From an uncultured Lachnospiraceae bacterium (GTDB lineage: Bacteria; Bacillota_A; Clostridia; Lachnospirales; Lachnospiraceae): a stretch of 47,938 bases of DNA. The notes beneath the pieces are model-generated. The model had not been told where the DNA came from, did no database searches, and saw only the letters and a program-made list of their open reading frames with translations. Below are positions 1 through 8,901 of the stretch, piece by piece. The stretch covers positions 1 through 47,938 of the forward strand of contig CAJUDN010000016.1 in assembly GCA_910585355.1 (NCBI GenBank). Reading direction: 5' to 3'. Position 1 is the first letter of the stretch, and each line of letters begins with the position of its first letter. Both the position numbers and the translations under genes were made by a program.

Positions 1-104
1 GAGTAGGCAAGCCCGTCAAGATAGACGGCGCAACCTTTATCGTTACCGACAGCTTAAACGAGGGCGGCGTGTATTCCTTGCATTTGGAGGCGAATAAGAG
101 TTGA
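1..104 (+). CDS. Phage structural protein, 3' end only
   Basis: An open frame entering from the left edge reads 33 residues and stops at TGA 102-104. The visible tail is hydrophilic with alternating beta-like stretches. Its place directly before a minor tail protein gene suggests a head-tail joining or minor capsid protein, but too little is visible to name it. It overlaps the next gene's TTG start by a few bases, as is usual in packed phage late operons. Confidence 0.5.
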   Translation, partial: VGKPVKIDGATFIVTDSLNEGGVYSLHLEANKS

Positions 105-682
105 TAGAAATAAGCTACGACCGGAATATGCTGGAGCAGGTTGAGCGGAAGTTAGGGCGGATGAAAAGCGAAGCCCCGAAAGCACTTAAGAACGCACTCA
201 ACCAGACAGCCAAGCAGGCACGGAAAGACCTGGCGGACGAGGCGCAGAAAACCTATACCGTAAAAACCGGGCGCTTCAATAAGGCTATGAAAATAAAGAA
301 CGCCACCCCAGCGAGGCTGGAAGCGACCATAAAGGCAACGGGCAGGGTTATGGGGCTTAAGGATTACAAAGTAAGCCCGGCCACCATGAGAACCGGAGCG
401 AACCGTCCGGACGTAGTAAAAGCGAAGGTACTTAAGGCAAGCGGAATGAAGCCCCTGGAGATGGGAGGGCTTAAGGCTTTTGTTACCAAGTTTTCCAGCG
501 GCCATGTAGCAGTAGCCCAGAGGCGCGGAGCCGCAAGGCTGCCTATTAAGTCCTTTTCCGCCAACTCTATCCCGGTTATGCTGGGGAACGAAAAGCGGGT
601 ATACGGCATAGTAAAGCCGCATATTAAAGACAACCTTAAGCAGAACGTAAATGCACAGGTTAGGAAGATATTAGGAGGATAG
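101..682 (+). CDS. Minor tail protein Z-like (head-tail completion)
   Basis: 193 residues, the same size as lambda minor tail protein Z. The sequence is basic and mostly helical in the first half (EAPKALKNALNQTAKQARKD), followed by a beta-rich second half with a GxxRLPI-type segment. This resembles the GPZ / HK97 gp10-like families that finish the head-proximal end of the tail. The start is TTG at 101, with GGAGG at 86-90 ten bases upstream; no in-frame ATG is better placed. It lies 2 bp before the next gene. The family assignment comes from length, composition and position and is moderately sure. Confidence 0.65.
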   Translation: MIEISYDRNMLEQVERKLGRMKSEAPKALKNALNQTAKQARKDLADEAQKTYTVKTGRFNKAMKIKNATPARLEATIKATGRVMGLKDYKVSPATMRTGANRPDVVKAKVLKASGMKPLEMGGLKAFVTKFSSGHVAVAQRRGAARLPIKSFSANSIPVMLGNEKRVYGIVKPHIKDNLKQNVNAQVRKILGG

Positions 683-684
683 GC

Positions 685-1203
685 ATGGTCGCAACATTTC
701 TGCAGAGCGAGCTGGCGGACGAGCTTAAGAAAATTCTTTCAGATCTTCGGCTTAAGAACCCCCAGGGGGAAAGAGTCAGCATAAATATTTTTGAACAGCT
801 TCTGCCCATGCCGGAGCCATTGGACCAGGGGGAAATAGCCCTGGAGCTTTTGGAGAACGGACTGGCGGAAGAACAGACCGCCCCGGATCCGTACCCCTAT
901 ATTTTGGTGCGGATTGCAGACGGGGAGATCGAGGACGAGAACAGCGCCCAGAAAGTAAACCTTGCCCTGCTTATAGGAATTTACGAACCGGACTATGACA
1001 AGCAGGGACACAAGGACATTTTAAACATAATAGCCAAGATTTATGAGAGGTTCGCAAAGTTCCCGGTACTTAACGGAAGGTATACCATACAGTACCCCAT
1101 TTTGTGGACCTTGCAGGACGAAGAATCCTACCCATTTTATTTTGGGGGCGTAAACCTTGCTTTTGAGATTGCAGCAGTAAGAAGGGAGGATCCATATTCA
1201 TGA
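685..1203 (+). CDS. Tail terminator / completion-like phage protein
   Basis: 172 residues, acidic, with an alternating helix/strand pattern. An N-terminal helix (LADELKKILSDL) is followed by segments such as YPYILVRIADGEIED and VNLALLIGIYEPD that look like a small alpha/beta tail-completion fold. Its position between a minor tail Z-like gene and the sheath is where contractile phages keep the tail terminator. ATG 685 follows AGGAGGAT at 673-680. The stop overlaps the next ATG (ATGA at 1200-1203). No diagnostic motif is visible, so the role is inferred from position. Confidence 0.55.
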   Translation: MVATFLQSELADELKKILSDLRLKNPQGERVSINIFEQLLPMPEPLDQGEIALELLENGLAEEQTAPDPYPYILVRIADGEIEDENSAQKVNLALLIGIYEPDYDKQGHKDILNIIAKIYERFAKFPVLNGRYTIQYPILWTLQDEESYPFYFGGVNLAFEIAAVRREDPYS

Positions 1204-1484
1204 GCGAAGCAAAGAAACCGACCGGAAAAGCGAAAGCAGCACCGGCCGCACAGGAAGCGGAAATCGTGGTTTATATTGGCCCGGACATTCCCGGAGCGAA
1301 ACAGTATACCACATATAACGCCGGACTGCCGGATGCCCTTAAGGAGAAGATCGTAGAGCATCGGGTATTTGAAAGCCTGGTCGTTCCGGTTGAGCGGCTG
1401 GCAAAGGCAAGCGCAGAGCTGGCGAAGGAAGGGAGCGCATTAAACATCCTTTACCAGAAGGCCAGCGCATTAAGCAAAAAATAA
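1200..1484 (+). CDS. Small phage protein of unknown function, before the sheath gene
   Basis: 94 residues. An Ala/Lys-rich N-terminal arm is followed by a short beta segment (AEIVVYIGPDIPGAKQ) and an Ala-rich helical C-terminus. I do not recognise a family. Translational coupling with the preceding gene through ATGA, and its place just before the sheath, suggest a structural or assembly role in the tail. Comparable small genes sit here in other clostridial contractile-tail prophages. Confidence 0.6.
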   Translation: MSEAKKPTGKAKAAPAAQEAEIVVYIGPDIPGAKQYTTYNAGLPDALKEKIVEHRVFESLVVPVERLAKASAELAKEGSALNILYQKASALSKK

Positions 1485-1505
1485 AGAGAAAAGGAGAGAT
1501 AAAAG

Positions 1506-2966
1506 ATGGCTTACAACCATGGCGTAAGAATTTTAGAAAACCCTACGAGCCTTACAGCCCCGATTCTCGGTACGGCGGCTTTCCAGGTAGTAGTAGGCGT
1601 TTCCCCGGTCAATTTGGCCGAGGATCCCTATAATGCTACCAACGTAGTGAAGCTGGCTTACAGCTTCCCGGAAGCCAGCGCAGCGGTAGGGTATTCTAAC
1701 AATTTGAAAGATTACAATTTGAACCAGAGCATCAGCGCGACTTTTAAGAAGTTCGCAGTTGCGCCGATCGCATTGATCAACGTCCTTGACCCGAAGAAAC
1801 ATAAGGACAGCATACCGAAAACGACCTGCCAGGTGGGCGACTTGCAGGCAACCGTAAGCATTGAGGGAATACTGCTTGATACCCTTGTCGTAGAAGCCGG
1901 GGAAACGACGCTGCAGGCGGACGTAGATTATATTACAGGCTTTGACGACGACGGCTATGCGGTTATTACCCTTCTGGAATCCGGAGCCGGGGCGGAGGCT
2001 ACAACCTTAAGCGTTTCCGGGGACAAGATCGACCCGTCCAAAGTAACAAAAAATGACATTATAGGAGGCTACAACGTAAGCACCGGGAAGGAGAGCGGCC
2101 TGGAGCTTGTACGCCAGGTTTACCCGCTTTTCGGCATGACTCCGGGGCTTATTACTTCGCCGGGATATTCCAAGGATCCGGCGGTCGCTTCGGTCATGGC
2201 GGCGAAGTGCCATAAGATTAACGGGCTTTTCACTTGCGAATGCATCACCGACCTGGACAGCACCGCAGACGGGGCGACGAAGTATACGGACGTAAAGACC
2301 GTAAAGGAGAAATCCGGCTTTGTAAGCGAGCATATGTCGGTGGTATGGCCGAAGGTAAGAATCGGGGATGAGGTTTACTATTTCAGCACCCTCTATTCAG
2401 CATTGATCGCCTACGTTGACGCAAGCAACGACGACGTGCCGAACCTTTCAGCCAGCAATAAGGCAATCCCCATCACCGGGCTTTGTTTGGACGATGCCGC
2501 AGACAGCGAGATTGTAATAGACCAGGAGCAGGCGAACCTGGTAAACAGCTTCGGAGTTTCCACGGCGATCAATTTTAACGGCTTCCGTTCCTGGGGGAAC
2601 AACAGCGCAGCGTACCCCATGACGACGGATCCGAAAGACCGCTGGTTTTGCTGCCGCCGCTTTTTCAGTTGGTGGGGAAACAGCTTTATTTTAAGCTATT
2701 TCCAGAAGGTAGACGACCCGGCGGATCCCCGGCTTATCCAGAGCATATGCGACGCAGAGAACATCCGGGGCAATTCCTACGTTGCACAGGGCAAGTGCGC
2801 TGGCGCACGGATTACCTACAGCGAGGACGAGAACCCGATCACGGACATTTTAAACGGGAAAATCCAGTTTCACCAGTACCTGGCGCCGTACACCCCGGCG
2901 GAGGATATTCTGAACGTATTGGAGTTTGACCCGACTATGCTGGAAGCAGCTTTAGGAGGTGAATAA
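1506..2966 (+). CDS. Phage tail sheath protein
   Basis: 486 residues, the usual length for a compact contractile-tail sheath. The N-terminus has the sheath pattern of a handshake strand followed by a globular start (GVRILENPTSLTAPILGTAA). The C-terminal region has the conserved late-sheath features: an invariant-looking Trp/Asn segment (FRSWGNNSA) and a terminal strand-forming domain ending in FDPTMLEAALGGE. The sheath surrounds the inner tube and contracts to drive it through the host envelope. AAGGAG lies about 9 bp before ATG 1506. It is followed immediately by the tube gene, the standard sheath-tube pair. Confidence 0.9.
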   Translation: MAYNHGVRILENPTSLTAPILGTAAFQVVVGVSPVNLAEDPYNATNVVKLAYSFPEASAAVGYSNNLKDYNLNQSISATFKKFAVAPIALINVLDPKKHKDSIPKTTCQVGDLQATVSIEGILLDTLVVEAGETTLQADVDYITGFDDDGYAVITLLESGAGAEATTLSVSGDKIDPSKVTKNDIIGGYNVSTGKESGLELVRQVYPLFGMTPGLITSPGYSKDPAVASVMAAKCHKINGLFTCECITDLDSTADGATKYTDVKTVKEKSGFVSEHMSVVWPKVRIGDEVYYFSTLYSALIAYVDASNDDVPNLSASNKAIPITGLCLDDAADSEIVIDQEQANLVNSFGVSTAINFNGFRSWGNNSAAYPMTTDPKDRWFCCRRFFSWWGNSFILSYFQKVDDPADPRLIQSICDAENIRGNSYVAQGKCAGARITYSEDENPITDILNGKIQFHQYLAPYTPAEDILNVLEFDPTMLEAALGGE

Positions 2967-2968
2967 AA

Positions 2969-3487
2969 TTGTATAACATTCCTTCAAAAATAAATTCTTT
3001 CAACGTATACAAGGACGGCACGAAGCTGGTCGGCATTTCCGACGAAGTAACCCTGCCGGACTTTGAGAGCTTAACGGAAACATTAAGCGGCCCCGGCATT
3101 TTGGGAGAGATTGACGACCCGACCGTCGGGCATTTCCAGAGCATGGAAATGGAGATCCCTTTCAGGACCATGGACAGAGATTTATTTATTCTTTCGGACG
3201 ATATTTCAAGCGTTACGGTTACTTTGAGAGGATCGATCCAGTATACCGTAAACGACAGCGGGGCGACGGCTTTTAAGCCTATGCGTATCGTAGTCCGGGG
3301 GAAAAACAAGGGGCTTACAGGCGGCAAGGCGAAGCAGGGAACCGGAACCGCAAGCAGCATTAAGCTGGAGCTTCTTTATATTTTGATTGAGATTGACAGC
3401 GTTACCGAGATCGAGCTTGATAAGCTCAACTTTATTTACAAGGTTCACGGTAAAGACTTATTAGAGAAAGTGAGGAAGATGTGCTAA
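2969..3487 (+). CDS. Phage tail tube protein (P2 FII-like)
   Basis: 172 residues, the size of P2 FII-type tube proteins. It begins MYNIPSKINSFNVYKDG and contains the typical segments for strands that stack hexamer rings, including a GxIEYTVN-like region and a long C-terminal strand pair (IEIDSVTEIELDKLNFIY). The start is TTG 2969, placed 8 bp after AGGAGGT (2954-2960). It lies 2 bp after the sheath stop and overlaps the next gene by TAATG. The product forms the hollow inner tube of the contractile tail. Confidence 0.88.
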   Translation: MYNIPSKINSFNVYKDGTKLVGISDEVTLPDFESLTETLSGPGILGEIDDPTVGHFQSMEMEIPFRTMDRDLFILSDDISSVTVTLRGSIQYTVNDSGATAFKPMRIVVRGKNKGLTGGKAKQGTGTASSIKLELLYILIEIDSVTEIELDKLNFIYKVHGKDLLEKVRKMC

Positions 3488-3870
3488 TGGAAAAGGATAA
3501 GAATTTAACCCAGGTAAACCAGGCAGCAGAGGCAGAGGCGGCAGCAGTTGAGGCAAGGAAAAAGCAGGAGATGGAGGACAACCCTTTCCTGGTATTCTTT
3601 AAAAAGCCCTTTACCTTTGAGGGCGTAGACTACGAGAGCGTGGACTTAAGCGGCTTAGAGAGCTTAAGCGCGGCAGACATGATCGCAGTAAACAAGACCA
3701 TTGAGAGGGGCGGGACGGTGAACGTATTGCCGGAGATGTCCCTGGAATACGCCTGCCTTATTTCCGCCAGGGCTTCCGGGAAGCCCGTGGAGTTTTTTAA
3801 GGTGCTTCCGCCGAAGGAGGCACTTAAGATCAAGAACCGGGTAACAAGTTTTTTGTACGGCGAGGACTAA
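3487..3870 (+). CDS. Tail assembly chaperone (P2 gpE-like)
   Basis: 127 residues. A charged, helical N-terminus is followed by the FEGVDYESVDLSGLESLSAADM core seen in P2 E-type tail assembly chaperones, ending TSFLYGED. Its place between tube and tape measure is diagnostic. ATG 3487 is preferred over the upstream GTG 3481 because GAGGAAG ends about 8 bp before the ATG. The ATG is coupled to the tube stop (TAATG). The T TTT TTG heptamer near the 3' end (3849-3855) should allow a fraction of ribosomes to produce a longer form. The chaperone coats the tape measure during tail assembly. Confidence 0.82.
   Translation: MEKDKNLTQVNQAAEAEAAAVEARKKQEMEDNPFLVFFKKPFTFEGVDYESVDLSGLESLSAADMIAVNKTIERGGTVNVLPEMSLEYACLISARASGKPVEFFKVLPPKEALKIKNRVTSFLYGED
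3849..3855 (+). other. Slippery heptamer for -1 ribosomal frameshift
   Basis: T TTT TTG sits in register with the chaperone frame (codons AGT TTT TTG). Slipping back one base opens a frame of 55 residues that would otherwise be unreadable. The same heptamer is used in the E/E+E' frameshift of P2-like phages. The sequence, the phasing and the position just before the zero-frame stop all fit; actual frameshifting is inferred. Confidence 0.75.
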
Positions 3871-4022
3871 AGCCAACGGATGGCTCAAGCCTCCGGAAAT
3901 TAACGATACACTTATCAATTATCCTGCGGACAGGCTTAGACGCGATAGAAAGCCTGTCCGTTTTTGAATTATTGGAGATAGCGGAGGAGGTGACGGAGAT
4001 TTATGGCAGCGGGCGGCGGTAA
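3855..4022 (+). CDS. Frameshift extension of the tail assembly chaperone (E'-like)
   Basis: This -1 frame has no start codon of its own in a sensible place. It runs from the slippery site to TAA 4020-4022, giving 55 residues that end in an acidic helix (SVFELLEIAEEVTEIYGSG) and overlapping the first 20 bases of the tape measure gene. It fills the 132 bp between chaperone and tape measure that otherwise hold no gene. The fused product would be about 178 residues (123 + 55). In P2 and lambda the extended form (E+E', G-T) links the chaperone to the tape measure; the same role is inferred here. Confidence 0.7.
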   Translation, partial: VRRGLKPTDGSSLRKLTIHLSIILRTGLDAIESLSVFELLEIAEEVTEIYGSGRR

Positions 4023-7000
4023 GGAAATGGAGATCGCTATAAAAATAGCTGGCAAGGTTGAAAGTTCATTTAAAAACGCTTTAGGCGCCGCCACTAAGGG
4101 GCTTGGCGGCATTGCAAAAGCGGCCGGAGCCGCAACGGCGGCGGCAGCATCGGCTGTGGCGTCAACCGTAGTCGGGTTGGGCAAGGCGGCGGTGGGTGTT
4201 GGGATGGAATTTGAAACCTCCATGTCCGGGCTTGCGGCAACGGCAGGGATTGATGCAGGGAGCGAACAATACCAAAGGCTTGAGGATGCGGCTAGGGAAA
4301 TGGGAAGGGCCACATCCAAGAGCGCGGCGGAATCCGCAGACGCTTTGCAGTACATGGCCCTTGCCGGATGGAGCGTCGACGACTCCATAAAAGGCCTTCC
4401 GTCCATACTGCACCTGTCCGAGGCTTCGGGGATGGATTTGGCGCAGACGTCCGATATGGTCACGGACACGATGAGCGCGCTGGGCGTTTCCATAAACGAG
4501 CTTCCGGCATACTTAGACGTGGTCGCAAAAGCGCAGAACACAACAAACCAAAGCGCGGAACAGCTTATGGATGCCTACTTGGGCGTTGGAGGCACGTTGA
4601 AATCGCTGGGCGTCTCTACGGAGGAATCGGCTTCTGCGTTGGGCGTTTTGGCGAATCGGGGGACAAAAGGCAGCGAGGCGGGCACGGCGCTGAATGCCAT
4701 CATGGTGAACCTTACTACGGGAGCCGGGCAGGCCGGAAAAGCTATGGATGCATTGGGCGTTTCGGCGTTTGATTCAGAAGGGAATTTTATCGGCCTTAAG
4801 GCAACGCTTGAAAAAGTAAACGGGGCGACAAAGGGAATGACGCAGGAAGAACGCAATGCGGCGCTTGCGGCAATCGGCGGTAAGCAGCACTTGGACAGTT
4901 TGCAGAAGCTCATGGCGGGGTTGAATGACACGACCGCAGACGGGACGCAGGAATGGGAGGCGATTACTCAGGAGCTTAACAATGCCGGAGGCGCGCTTGA
5001 GGAAATGAGGGACCGTAAAGTCGATAACCTCGCCGGGGACATTGACGTCATAAAATCAGCGGCATCTGATTTGGGGATATCCATATACAAGGACGTAAAC
5101 ACCCCGTTGCGGAATGTAGCGCAGTTTGGCACAGAAATGATAACGGAACTGAATAACGCTTACAGCAGCGGCGGCATGGAGGGGATGGTAATCGCAGTGG
5201 GCGGATGCCTTTCCAAAGCCGCAAATAAAATACAGGAGCATGCGCCAGAGATTATAAACATGGGCGTGGGCCTTTTGGAGAGCTTTATCAGTGGAATAAC
5301 GGAAAACTCCGGGGCGTCTGCCAGCGCGGCGGCAAAAGCCATGTCAGCTTTTATGGAAGGGTTGTTTTCTATAGTCCCGCAAGCAATGCTTGCAGGCGTT
5401 GACGTTATCATCCAGATTGCGCAAGGCGTTACAGCCCAGCTTCCGCAGCTTATAAACTCTGGGGCGCAGACAATAGCAAGTTTCGTAAACGGGATCATAC
5501 AGCGGTTGCCGGAGGTCATATCGACGGCGCTTACACTGGTTCAGACCCTTGTAAACAGCATAGGACAGAACGCCCCCATGCTTATAAGCGCAGCTATCCA
5601 GCTTATAGGAAATTTGGTTTTAGGCATAGTTTCCATGCTACCCCAGCTTCTGCAGATGGGAATACAGCTTATTTTGAGTTTAGTGCAGGGAATACTTTCT
5701 AACCTGCCCCAGATTTTACAGATGGGCGTACAGATTATTATAAGCCTTGTTTCTGGCATAACCCAGATGCTGCCCATGATTATACAAGGCGGCATACAGC
5801 TAATTATTTCACTTATCCAGGGAATTATAGCGAATTTGGGGAACATTGTGCAGGCAGCCGTCCAGATTGTTATAACACTGGCGACAGGCTTAATCCAGGC
5901 AATACCGCAGCTCATAGCGGCGATACCCCAGCTTGTAGGGGCGATCATTGATACGATTTTAAGCACAAACTGGCTTGACGTTGGAATCCAGATAATAAAG
6001 GGATTGATTGACGGAATTTTAAGCACCGGAAAGAGCTTATGGAACGCCATTAAGAGCCTATTCACGGGCGGAGAGGTTGACATCCCGGACACTTCCAGCC
6101 AGAGCGCAGCAGTTGTGAACAGCTACGCATCCGGAATTAACAGCAACGCCGGAACGGTAACGGCAGCAGCCAACAGCATGGCAACAAACGCTTTCAGCAG
6201 CATGGACACCAGTGGGGCAACGGCAGCCGGAACCCAGGCGGGGGCGGCCTTCTCTACGGGCTTAACCGACAGCATGGCATCCGGCGGGCTTGATACGGCG
6301 GCTTTCAGCGCAAACATGACCAATATGGGAACGACCGGGGCGACGGCATTAAACACCAGCCTCAGCGCCGGACTTGCTACCCCGGTAGACACAAGCGGGC
6401 TTTTGGATGCGGGGGCAATCAGCACCAACATGACGGCAGCCGGAACCCAGGGAGCGACGGCCTTTACGACCGGGCTTAATACCGGGCTTTCAGCAACTAC
6501 CATAAACACAAGTGCGCTGGCGGTAGATACTTCCGGGCTTACCACGACCATGACGACGGCCGGAACCCAGGGGGCGACAGCCATCGGAACGGGAATGACC
6601 GGAAACAGCCAGGCAGTAACCCAGGCGGCGACGACGCTGGGCAACGACGTAAACACCGCTTTAGACAGCGGATGGAATAAAGCGAATACAAGCGCACAGA
6701 CGGCGATGCAGCGCCTTGCAACGACCGTCACAAGCGCGGCCAGCTCCGCAGCGAGCGCGGTAAAAGCAGCATTTGAAAATATGACCATAACGATCCCGAA
6801 GCCAAGGATCCCAGTTATAAGCGTTTCTACAAGTTCCGTATCCTACGGCGACGGCGGAAGCGTAAGCGTTCCGAATTTCTCAGTGAGCTGGAACGCACTG
6901 GGCGGCATTTTCGACCAGCCGACTATATTTAACACGCCAGCAGGAATGCAGGGCGTAGGCGAAGCGGGACCGGAGGCAGTTCTGCCCCTTGATACTTTAT

Positions 7001-7284
7001 GGGCGAAAATGAAGGAGATTTTAAACGAGGCAATCGCCGCAAGCGGCGGAGCTTCCCTTATTGATGCCTTTATCGAAAAGTTGAAAGGAATCGGAACCGG
7101 AGGCGGCGGAGGACAGCCGGAGCTTGCCGGAGCCGGAGGGCCTACGATCCAATACAGCCCGGTCTATAACCTTTACGGGAGTGCCGGGAAGGAGGAAATC
7201 GCAGAGGCCGACAAGATGAGCCAGGCAGAATTTAACAAGCTGATGAAACAATACGAGAAGGATCAGCAGAGGCGGAAGCTATAG
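4003..7284 (+). CDS. Tail tape measure protein
   Basis: 1093 residues, by far the longest gene in the prophage. Residues 1-70 are Ala/Gly-rich. Residues about 70-330 match the TP901-type tape measure core (MEFETSMSGLAATAG, LQYMALAGW, SASALGVLANRG). Residues about 420-690 are strongly hydrophobic repeats of short helices with PQ turns (LPQLLQMGIQLILSLVQG type), which may insert in the host membrane. A Ser/Thr/Ala-rich repetitive region follows, then a Gly-rich C-terminus. The length fixes tail length. ATG 4003 follows GGAGGAGGTGA about 10 bp upstream and overlaps the chaperone extension. Confidence 0.9.
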   Translation: MAAGGGKEMEIAIKIAGKVESSFKNALGAATKGLGGIAKAAGAATAAAASAVASTVVGLGKAAVGVGMEFETSMSGLAATAGIDAGSEQYQRLEDAAREMGRATSKSAAESADALQYMALAGWSVDDSIKGLPSILHLSEASGMDLAQTSDMVTDTMSALGVSINELPAYLDVVAKAQNTTNQSAEQLMDAYLGVGGTLKSLGVSTEESASALGVLANRGTKGSEAGTALNAIMVNLTTGAGQAGKAMDALGVSAFDSEGNFIGLKATLEKVNGATKGMTQEERNAALAAIGGKQHLDSLQKLMAGLNDTTADGTQEWEAITQELNNAGGALEEMRDRKVDNLAGDIDVIKSAASDLGISIYKDVNTPLRNVAQFGTEMITELNNAYSSGGMEGMVIAVGGCLSKAANKIQEHAPEIINMGVGLLESFISGITENSGASASAAAKAMSAFMEGLFSIVPQAMLAGVDVIIQIAQGVTAQLPQLINSGAQTIASFVNGIIQRLPEVISTALTLVQTLVNSIGQNAPMLISAAIQLIGNLVLGIVSMLPQLLQMGIQLILSLVQGILSNLPQILQMGVQIIISLVSGITQMLPMIIQGGIQLIISLIQGIIANLGNIVQAAVQIVITLATGLIQAIPQLIAAIPQLVGAIIDTILSTNWLDVGIQIIKGLIDGILSTGKSLWNAIKSLFTGGEVDIPDTSSQSAAVVNSYASGINSNAGTVTAAANSMATNAFSSMDTSGATAAGTQAGAAFSTGLTDSMASGGLDTAAFSANMTNMGTTGATALNTSLSAGLATPVDTSGLLDAGAISTNMTAAGTQGATAFTTGLNTGLSATTINTSALAVDTSGLTTTMTTAGTQGATAIGTGMTGNSQAVTQAATTLGNDVNTALDSGWNKANTSAQTAMQRLATTVTSAASSAASAVKAAFENMTITIPKPRIPVISVSTSSVSYGDGGSVSVPNFSVSWNALGGIFDQPTIFNTPAGMQGVGEAGPEAVLPLDTLWAKMKEILNEAIAASGGASLIDAFIEKLKGIGTGGGGGQPELAGAGGPTIQYSPVYNLYGSAGKEEIAEADKMSQAEFNKLMKQYEKDQQRRKL

Positions 7285-7296
7285 GAGGTGGTAAAG

Positions 7297-7575
7297 TTGG
7301 CGAAAACATATACCACGATACAGGGGGAAACCTGGGACGAAATAGCCTTTAAGGTATACGGCGGCGAGGAATATGCCGCCCTCCTTATGGCGAATAACTA
7401 CCCCCTTCTTGATATTTTAGTCTTTTCAGCGGGAACCGTTCTTAATACCCCGGATATTCCATGGTACGAGGACAGCGACGAGCTGCCGCCATGGAGAACC
7501 GGAACGGAGGACGACGATGGCGAAGATCCCTACGACGATTACAGCGACGAGGACGAAGCGGAGGACGAAGAATGA
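7297..7575 (+). CDS. Tail protein X (LysM-like, P2 gpX family)
   Basis: 92 residues. The first 55 (YTTIQGETWDEIAFKVYGGE) match the gpX/LysM-like fold found beside the baseplate hub in P2-like tails. The last 30 are an unusually acidic Asp/Glu tail. The TTG at 7297 is preferred over the GTG at 7288, because that GTG lies inside the AGGAGGT (7283-7289) that serves as ribosome binding site. It is translationally coupled to gpD by ATGA at 7572-7575. Confidence 0.75.
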   Translation: MAKTYTTIQGETWDEIAFKVYGGEEYAALLMANNYPLLDILVFSAGTVLNTPDIPWYEDSDELPPWRTGTEDDDGEDPYDDYSDEDEAEDEE

Positions 7576-8891
7576 ACAAAGAAACACCCAGGCAGGCAAG
7601 CGTAAGCGTGACTTACCAGAAAGCCAAGAAGGCCGGCGGGACGAGCAAACGCCCCGCCGCCGTCATGGCGGAATATGACGAAGGTTTTTCATACACAGAC
7701 CCGGCAACCGGGGAAAGCGATACCGTAAGCATAACCTTAACAAATATAGACTTACGCTGGGCAAACAAGTGGATGCCCAAAAAAGGCGATAAGTTGACAG
7801 CTAAAATCATTGAAAAGAGCTGGGACAAGGCAGGGCAAAAGAAAAGTTTCTATTGCGGAAAATTCTGCCTTGACGATTTGAGCTACACCGGCCCGGAGCT
7901 TACTTGTACCATTGGCGGAGTATCCGTCCCGGAAAGTAACGCTTTCAGAAGCACGGCCAGAAGTAAGACATGGAAGAAAGCGACGCTTAAGGAGGTAGGG
8001 GCGGAGATCGCCAGGAAGTACCACCTTAAGCTGCAGTACACCGGGGGGACCATAAAGCTGGGAACCATAGAGCAGAGCAACGAATCCGACAGCAGCTTTT
8101 TAACGAAGGTATGCCAGGATTACGGCATGGCGATCAAGATTTACAGCGGGAAAATAGTAATATACGACAAGGGGAGTTTTGAAGCAAGGAAGCCAGTAGC
8201 CACATTGAAGCCCGCAGACCTGCAGGACTGGAGCTACAACACCACCTTAGTCGGGACTTATACCGGGGCTACAATTAAGTACACTTCCGGCAAGGACGAC
8301 AAGGAAATGAAGTGCGTAGTCGGCAGCGGTAAGCGGATGCTTAATATCAACGAGAAGGTCGAGAGCTTGCAAGAGGCACAGCTTAAAGCCTGCGCCAAGG
8401 TAAACGCCGAGAACGAAAAGGCGGTAACGATGAGCGTAACCATCATGGCGAACAACCGGATCGCAGCCGGAAGCACCGTAAACATAAAAGGGCTTTACCA
8501 GCTTTCCGGGAAATACTTTGTGGACAAAGTAACGCATAACATAAGCCCGGACGGAGCCTACACCATGGCGCTGGAGCTTCACAAGTGCCAGAAGCGCATA
8601 GTCAAGGCAACCGTCATGAAGGAATACCAGGGGCAGAAGAAAGCGGTCGCCACCAAGAAAGCAACCGTCCAGCCAGCAGCCAGCGAAGCCCTCGCAGTAG
8701 GCGACAAGGTTATCGTAAACGGGCCGGCATATTGGGGCGGGAACGGAGGCAAGGCGAACCAGTGCAGCAACATGACGATGTATATAACCCAGATTTTAGG
8801 AGGCGGCTATAAATACCAGTACGGAGTGGCGAAGCGCAAGGGCGGGACACGGTACGGCTGGTGCGGAAAAGAAAGCCTCAAGAAAGCATAG
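7572..8891 (+). CDS. Late control protein D-like baseplate hub
   Basis: 439 residues from ATG 7572; a longer upstream open frame to 7461 is rejected because it would run through the gpX gene without a ribosome binding site. Segments such as LRWANKWMPKKGDKLTAKI, CGKFCLDDLSY and SDSSFLTKVCQDYGMAIKIY are typical of the gpD/gp27 hub family, which forms the trimeric hub between tube and spike. The last 60 residues (VGDKVIVNGPAYWGG... KYQYGVAKRKGG) look like an added SH3-like domain, which could bind peptidoglycan. Confidence 0.83.
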   Translation: MNKETPRQASVSVTYQKAKKAGGTSKRPAAVMAEYDEGFSYTDPATGESDTVSITLTNIDLRWANKWMPKKGDKLTAKIIEKSWDKAGQKKSFYCGKFCLDDLSYTGPELTCTIGGVSVPESNAFRSTARSKTWKKATLKEVGAEIARKYHLKLQYTGGTIKLGTIEQSNESDSSFLTKVCQDYGMAIKIYSGKIVIYDKGSFEARKPVATLKPADLQDWSYNTTLVGTYTGATIKYTSGKDDKEMKCVVGSGKRMLNINEKVESLQEAQLKACAKVNAENEKAVTMSVTIMANNRIAAGSTVNIKGLYQLSGKYFVDKVTHNISPDGAYTMALELHKCQKRIVKATVMKEYQGQKKAVATKKATVQPAASEALAVGDKVIVNGPAYWGGNGGKANQCSNMTMYITQILGGGYKYQYGVAKRKGGTRYGWCGKESLKKA

Positions 8892-8901
8892 GAGGCGGAG
8901 G

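Noticed and set aside
6123..6788. 221-codon frame opposite the tape measure gene
   Set aside because: Antisense shadow of the Ala/Thr-rich repeat region; no start site and hydrophobic low-complexity content.
7461..7571. Longer N-terminus for the gpD-like gene
   Set aside because: Runs through gpX in another frame, is Arg/Gly-rich and lacks a ribosome binding site; ATG 7572 is coupled to the gpX stop.
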